Shown here: positions 57,852 through 64,000 of the stretch, piece by piece
Layout of the letters: each line of letters begins with the position of its first letter
How positions within the stretch are numbered: the stretch's first letter is position 1
Source of the DNA: Gigaspora margarita
Taxonomy: Eukaryota > Glomeromycota > Glomeromycetes > Diversisporales > Gigasporaceae
NCBI GenBank assembly: GCA_009809945.1
Contig: WTPW01000069.1
Location: 144,931 to 208,930 of the forward strand
DNA: 64,000 nucleotides
Reading direction: 5' to 3'
The notes under the pieces: model-generated
The model's input: only the letters and a program-made list of their open reading frames with translations
Database searches by the model: none
What the model was told of the DNA's origin: nothing
Program-made: the position numbers and the translations under genes

Positions 57852-59886
57852 ATGCTTTTCATATCTTTTATAACACTAATTGCAATTATTCTATTAAATG
57901 TTGGTTATTGTTATAATGGAATTGGAGTTGAAAAAGATGAAAGTATGGCATTTATTTATTATAAAATATCTGCTAATATGGGTTACTCTAAAGGAATATG
58001 CAGTGTTGGTTATTGTTATCTTTTTGGAATTGGAGTTGAGAAGAATAAAGATCAGGTATTTATTTATTATAAAAAATTTGGTAACTCAAATGAGATGGTT
58101 AAAGCTGGAGATTTTTATGAAAATGGTGCTGGTGTTGAAAAGGATGAACGTCAAACATTTATTTATTATCTAAAAGCTGCTAAGATGAGCAATGCTAAAG
58201 GTGTATATAAGGTTGGTTATTATTATCAGAATGGAATTGAAGTTATAAAAGATGAGCATAAGACATTTATTTATTATCGAAGATCAGCAAGGATGGGTGA
58301 TATTGATGGAATACATGATACTGGTTATTGTTATCAAAACGGAATTGGAATCGAAAAAGATGAGCGTAGGGCATTTAGATATTATAAAGTGTCCGCTGAT
58401 AAAGGTAATCCTGATGCAATAAGTAGTGTTGACCTTTGCTATGAAAAGGGAATTTGTGTTGAAAAAAGTGAGTATAAAGCATTAATTCATTATCAAAAAT
58501 CTGCTAAGATGAATCATATTTTTTCATTGGTTAATGTTGGACATTATTACCAATCTGGGATTGAAATTGAAAAGAATGAACATAAGACATTTTTTTATTA
58601 TGAAAAATCTGCTAAGATGGGTGATGCTAAAGGAACATAAAATAATGGTTATTGTTATCAACATGAAATTGGCATTGAAAAGGATGAACAAAAAGCATTC
58701 GGATATTATCAAAAAGCAGCAGAAATGGGTGATGTTAATGGAATATACGATACTGGCTATTGTTATCAAAACGGAATTGGGGTCAAAAAAGATAAGCGTA
58801 TGGCATTTATTTATTATGAAAAATCAGCTAATATGGGCGATGTTAAAGGAATATATAATGTTGGTTATTGTTATAAAAATGGAATTGGAGTCAAAAGAAA
58901 TAAAAAAAATGCCTTTATCTATTATCAAAAATCTGCTGAGATGGGTTATGATAATGGGATGTACGATGCTGGTTATTGTTATTATCATGGGATTGGTATT
59001 GATAAAAATGAAGACAAAGCATTTGATTATTATCAACAATCTGCTGAGAATGACAATAAGAATGGAATATTTGCACTTGGTGACTACTATTTTAATGGAA
59101 TTGGAGTTGAAAAGAATGAATTTCAAGCATTCGAATATTATCAAAGAGCAGCTGATATGGGCAGTGATGAAGGAATATTTATGGTCGGACAAGTCAAAGC
59201 ATTTAAGTATTAACACAAATCCGTTAATATGGACCATGCCAAAGGAATATTTATTGTTGGCTATTGTTATCATAATGGGATTGGAGTTAAAAAAGATGAA
59301 CCTATGGCATTCAATTATTATGTAAGATATTATGTTGATTATTGTTATAAAAATGAAATTGGTGTTGAAAAAATGAGCAAAAAGCATTCGAATTGGATAT
59401 TGTTATCAAAATGGAATTGAGGTTTAAAAGATGAACATAAGGCATTTTTTTATTATCAAACATCTGCTGGCATGGGTGATGATCTTGCAATGGCTAATAT
59501 CGGCTTTTGTTACGAAAAAGGGATTGGAATTGTAAAGGACGAACATCAGGCATTCATTAATTATCAAAAATCTGCTGACTTGGATTGTGCTAAGGGTGCA
59601 TATAATGTTGGGCATTGTTATGAAAGAAGGAATTGGAATTACAAAGGACGAACATTAGGCATTTATTTATTATTGGAAATCTGCTAACTTGGGATATGCT
59701 AACGGTGTATATAATGTCGGTTATTGTTATTATCACGCAATTGGAGTCGAAAAGGATGAACACGAGACATTCAAATACTATTTAGAATCTGCAAAGATGG
59801 GGCATTTTCTTGGAATATTTGTAGTCGCTGATTGCTACAGAAATGGAATAGGAGTAGAAAGGAGTTTACAAAATGCAAATTACTAG
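57852..59886 (+). pseudogene. Sel1-like repeat protein, broken
   Basis: Hydrophobic start MLFISFITLIAIILL, then about sixteen copies of a 36-residue Sel1 unit (GYCYQNGIGVEKDE-KAFIYYQKSA-MGD-GIY). Sel1 repeats are helical TPR-like scaffolds for protein complexes. In-frame TAA at 58638-58640 and near 59211, frameshifts near 59375, 59410 and 59630, and a unit cut short at VGQVKAFKY show decay. The frame returns to the original after some breaks, so the lesions are few and recent or include errors. The upstream kinase partner usual for such genes is absent; a kinase lies 300 bp downstream instead. Confidence 0.88.
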
Positions 59887-60182
59887 TATCAAAGGTATTA
59901 TAAAATTTTATAATAAAGTGTATTTGTAGGATTTGCTATAAATTCAGACAAACAATATCAGTCAGAAGAATTTAAGAAATGCTATCTGATTTTCTGATAT
60001 GGCTCTGTCAAATTTGTCGTATTTATGGCATATTTTAAATAATGTATTCTATATTACTGTATTAACAATATATTTTTTATTAAATAGAGAAAGAGATAAG
60101 CAGCTAGGTAATTTTAAATATTTATATGTTTAAATGATTTAGAATTTAGCAGTTAAATATATACATATATATTTTTTTTACA

Positions 60183-61282
60183 GTGGCTGCAAGAGAATAT
60201 TATATGAGAATTTTGATATCGATAACGGTTTAAAAAATATGCTGCTTGAAAAGAAATATGGTTATCATGGATTCCTTGGATTCCTTATAACGAATTTAAA
60301 ATTATCGAAAAAATTGGGAAAGGTGGATTTGCAACAGTATATTATGCCGTGTGGGATAATAAATATCTCGATGCTAATATACCTGTTGCTCTTAAAATAA
60401 TTCATAAACCAACAAATACGATGAAAAAGATTATAATGAAAATGATTATAATGAACAGTTTATAAAAGAGGCAAATTATAAATTGATTTTGCTAATTTTA
60501 AAAAATATATTTCGAATGTTTACTAACATTGCTTTATAGCTGAAATCATATGTGATATAGGCTATGACAATCCATCTTTTCTAGAATGTTATGGGTATCA
60601 ATGGATGATGGTTCAAAAGAATATATAATTGTCATGAGACATGCTTTAGAGGTTGTTTGAGTAAAAATTTGCCATCTATTTCAAGAATGGGTTGGAAAAA
60701 TAATTTAACGCTTTTACTTTGCATTATCTTAAAACTATTCATTCAAAAAACATTATTCATCGAGATTTACATAGTGGTAATATTTTGCAAGCAAATTTGC
60801 AAAGCGCATATATTGCCGATTTAGGGCTTTCAATATCAGCTAACATTGAATTAAAGATTGGACCTGGGAAAATTTATGGGGTATTGCCATATATGGATCC
60901 AGAGGTTTTGAGCGGAAAAGCATACACAATAGCATCAGATATTTATTCATTTGGCATAATCATGTGGGAAATTTTGCATGGAAAATGCGTATATCATGAT
61001 AAAGAATATGATAAAGAACTTCACAGGCAAATAGTCGTTAGTGATAAACGGCCTGAAATCGTTGAGAACGTTCAAAAATGTTACTTAAGCTTAATGAAAA
61101 AACGTTGGGCAAGAGAACAAAATAAACGTCCAACAGCAGCAAAAATTGAAGAAGAATTTATAAAATGCAAAACGATGAAAAGGTTTTATTGGAATTTTCT
61201 AAATCAGAAAACACTTAAAAATGCAAATGAACAAACATACTCCGGAGCACCTATTGAAAGCAGTTATGTCTTGCAATGTTAA
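60183..61282 (+). pseudogene. TKL-type protein kinase relic
   Basis: An acceptor ttttttacag precedes CKRILYENFDIDNGLKNMLL. A repeated gattccttg then shifts frame into IPYNEFKIIEKIGKGGFATVYYA (P-loop) and VALKIIH (Lys). A further shift gives YDEKDYNENDYNEQFIKE; then, past a probable intron near 60480-60540, DNPSFLECYG. The 60719-61282 frame holds the catalytic loop IIHRDLHSGNIL, DLG in place of DFG, MDPEVL for APE, SDIYSFGIIMWEILHGKC and RAREQNKRPT-like subdomain XI, then a Ser/Thr-rich tail. Core catalytic residues survive but at least three frameshifts break the N-lobe. An earlier exon may end at 60108 (gcagctag|gtaatt). Confidence 0.85.
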
Positions 61283-61773
61283 ATATATGAAATAGATTCA
61301 ACAAAATGCCAAAAGTTAAACCTTTATTGAACAGATGAAATTGTTTTTTTTTTTCACGATATCCAGATGCTGAGTATTCAATTGGTATATTTTTTTCCAT
61401 TTTCACTGATTGAAAAATGGACTCGGGCGATTCATGATGTTGATCACGAGACTTACAGTAATTTAGAGTTAATGTAATAGACTAATGATAGTAATAATTA
61501 CTTATTTATTGATGAAAATAATAATTTAAGTAGTTCTTTTAGTGTCATTTTTTATAATTTATTTATTTTATTTTTAATAGTTCCATGGGTTCGTAAGATC
61601 TTGATCGAATATAGAAATCTTCAACAAAAGGAAAAACACTTAATGGATAGAAGTCGCTATAATGAGTGTTTAAATATAGTGCAAACCATCTAAAAACATC
61701 CAAAATTGTGACTCCACAATGAGTATTTTGAAACTCACAAAGACTTTATAGTTCTAGATAAGACCTCCAAAGT
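61283..61773. other. 3' region of the kinase relic; nothing recognised
   Basis: No frame or structure of note. Confidence 0.4.
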
Positions 61774-61935
61774 AACTTTTTTTAAAAAAATTTCCTATTT
61801 GTTGAGGAGATACAATTTAAAAAAAAAACTTTTTTTTTAAAAAAAAAATTTCCTATTTGTTGAGGGGAGACAATTTAAAAAAACTTTTTTTAAAAAAACT
61901 TTCCTATTTGTTGAGGAGATACAATTTAAAAAAAC
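61774..61935. repeat. Three tandem ~55-bp units
   Basis: aactttttttaaa...tttcctatttgttgaggagatacaatttaaa occurs three times with variable A/T-run lengths. Confidence 0.9.
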
Positions 61936-62013
61936 CAACAGAAAAATTTTTCGAGGACTAATGATCGGAAAATAATATATTACTAGAATTTTTGGTCAAA
62001 AAACGCCTTTACC

Positions 62014-62950
62014 AGGAACGTAGTACAAAGTACGAAGTGTATGGTTTATAGGCAAGTTAGATGGCTTCCACAATTTTTGGCATCTGATTGGATGGTCATT
62101 CCTTGTGATTTTGTATGCCATGCGTGCTGATGTTTCGTGCTTTTAAATTACTGTTTATTGCGGTAGGGATTGATGTTTAAGGGATTCTATAATATTACGG
62201 TATGTGTTCACAGTATTGCTTTTTTTTATGTCATTTGACTTGATAGTTTATAATCGTGCTTTCTTGATTTAGTGTATTTATGTATTAATATTGTAGCTTG
62301 CTTTTACTCGTTTTACTCGGGATTCCGTTTGGATTATCGATTATGTGTCGAGTCACTTAAGATTTTTTTTATTTTATATTGGTACTTGATTCGTAATTGT
62401 ATTAATATGGGGGCTTGTTTTTATAACGTTTTACTGCCAGTACTGCTGATTGGATAGTTGTTCCTTGTGATTTTGTATGTCATGCATGCTGACGTTCGTG
62501 CTTCTAAAGTTACTATTTACACGGTAGAGATTGATATTTAATGGATTTTATAAGATTACAGTATGTGTTCATGGTATACTAGGAACAGAGTATGAAATAT
62601 GTAGAGTATAGTTTACAGGCAACTAATTGGATGTTCATTCCTTGTGATTTTGTATGCCATGCATGCTGACGTTTCATGTTTTGAATTACAGTAGGGATCA
62701 TTATTTAAAAATTCTATAATATTATCGTGTGTGTTCACATTATTGATTTTTTTTATAAGTACATTGACTTTACTGTTTATCATCGTGCCTTCTTGACTTA
62801 TTATAGCTTGTTTTTACTTGTTTTACTCAGGATTCTGTTTGGATTATCAATTTATGTATTGAGTCACTTGAGATTTTTCTATTTTATATCAGCACCGATT
62901 TTCAATTGTACTAATATGGGGCTTATTATTATAACGCTTTACTATTAATA
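62014..62950. repeat. Diverged tandem duplication (~565-bp unit)
   Basis: aggaacgtagtacaaagtacg at 62014 and aggaacagagtatgaaatatg at 62581 start parallel copies. ccttgtgattttgtatg(c/t)catgc occurs at 62101, 62462 and 62641, so a third partial copy lies between. Frames at 62272 and 62727 are repeat translation. Confidence 0.8.
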
Positions 62951-62983
62951 CTGCAATTATTGTTTAGGCTGTTCGAAATTACA

Positions 62984-63204
62984 ATTTCGTTTAACGTTCT
63001 TCCCCCCCACCAGCTCTAAGAGCTCCCCCTAGAATTAAACAGGCCAATCAGAATGCTCATCTCGTCTTAGGATTCCAATAAGTCACGTGCTTATAAGTTG
63101 ACCAATAATAATGTGTTTATTTTTTGCAATTTTAATATGTTTGTTTAATTTGACCCCCCTCCCCCCACCACGCTTAAGCTTCTTAAAGGAACGTTAAACG
63201 AAAT
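62984..63204. mobile_element. Small TIR element (16-bp perfect ends)
   Basis: atttcgtttaacgttc (62984-62999) is exactly inverted at 63189-63204. Both subterminal regions are C-rich (ttccccccc / acccccctcccccc). No target duplication defined. Confidence 0.7.
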
Positions 63205-64000
63205 AATAAATTCAAATGGCCTTATATTGTTTGCTAACTATATAAAATTGTGCAGATTTACGTAATCATTTTGATATTTATAATTGTTGTATAGGGTACT
63301 CGATTTATTATTTTTTTGCAGATATCAAGTATCAACATCATCATTGCAACTTAAATATATTATTATTGTTCTCGCATTACATAACCTTAAATTATTACCC
63401 TATTAGCATTGTTTCGTAAACTGACTCTTAAATTGATCGCATAATTAATTGGAACAAATTAAGTGATATCCTGACTCAAATTTAAGTGATTTATGACCTC
63501 ATATCACTAGATTAATCCTACAACGAATGATATTTGTAGAACCCAGGTTTACTATTGGAGCTAAATTCAGTATCAAATTATTCTCACTAACTCAAACCAA
63601 TAGTAACACAGCATAGCGAACTTTTATTGTGATTGGCTGATTTTTGTAGATCATCTCATTATACTAAAGTCTTATTAAAGTAATGATTTTCTTACGAGAT
63701 GGAATACGTATTCGCTGAGGTTGTATAAAAATTTAGAACTTATACCTTCTTCTCAACAAGACATTAAAGTAATTTGGTAATCAGCAAGGTAATTCGGAAG
63801 TTATATATATAATATTTATATCAATGTACTAATTTCCCTGTTTCTGGTTTCGCGCAACTGTGTTGTGTAGCTACTTATTATACAATCTTCTACAATCGTG
63901 CAATCAGACAAAAATCAGGTGATTATGCAGCGATCTACAAATTTGATTAATACAATTTGTACTAGTTCCCATCTTATTTGTTATTTTTTAAATTATGTAT
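63205..64000. other. Terminal region; possible promoter of a gene beyond the window
   Basis: gattggctgatttttgtagatcatctc at about 63632 recurs loosely at 39890. ctggtttcgcgcaactgtgttgtgtagctac near 63845 resembles ggttttagcgcgactgcatcgcgcagctac near 3134. No gene in view. Confidence 0.35.

Noticed and set aside
57898..59420. Alternative-frame repeat proteins on both strands over the Sel1 array
   Set aside because: Shadows produced by the 108-nt Sel1 period.

Overview
The window is a very AT-rich eukaryotic sequence. Short introns (about 60-90 nt) lie in split kinase genes, and the gene families are those expanded in arbuscular mycorrhizal fungi (Glomeromycotina, Rhizophagus-like): tyrosine-kinase-like (TKL) kinases, TPR and Sel1 repeat arrays, RNI-type leucine-rich repeats, F-box genes, a SAM plus Crinkler-type kinase gene, UDP-glycosyltransferases, a Ty3/gypsy retroelement and very many small DNA transposons. 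The species call is inference from family content. Isolated N bases and many single-base frameshifts mean some breaks could be assembly errors.

Layout. 0-8 kb: low-complexity DNA, a Mutator-like MITE, a 180-bp tandem duplication, an F-box relic and a TPR relic. 8.2-10.2 kb (minus): a largely intact SAM/Crinkler-like kinase gene. 11.2-19.1 kb: a complete but dead Ty3/gypsy element on the minus strand, with both LTRs, a 4-bp target duplication, PBS and PPT; a hAT MITE has jumped into its 3' LTR, and the element itself sits inside an older inverted-repeat element. 19.5-21.6 kb: palindromic tandem repeats and a decayed TKL kinase. 23-26 kb: a possible exon, a GC-richer TIR element, a hAT MITE and a 1.3-kb duplicate of 3.2-4.4 kb. 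26-34 kb: gene-empty, with several TIR elements and two related giant fold-back palindromes. 34.8-38.8 kb: a kinase plus LRR gene (one premature stop) divergent from an intact arrestin-like gene. 41-48.6 kb: a zinc-finger/RING repeat-family gene cut by three hAT elements, one carrying a fourth nested inside it, with a fifth upstream. 50-51.7 kb: a UDP-glycosyltransferase pseudogene. 57.8-61.3 kb: a broken Sel1 array and a broken kinase. 61.7-64 kb: tandem repeats and a final TIR element.

How it works together: few genes look intact (the arrestin-like gene; probably the Crinkler-like gene; the kinase-LRR gene if its one stop is an error). The rest is a graveyard of signalling-type repeat genes interleaved with non-autonomous transposons. 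The clearest unexplained structures are the hAT hot spot at 41-48.6 kb, nested with eight-base duplications that give an insertion order, and the fold-back palindrome family at 29-33 kb. No tRNA, rRNA, CRISPR array or transposase gene for the hAT elements was recognised.
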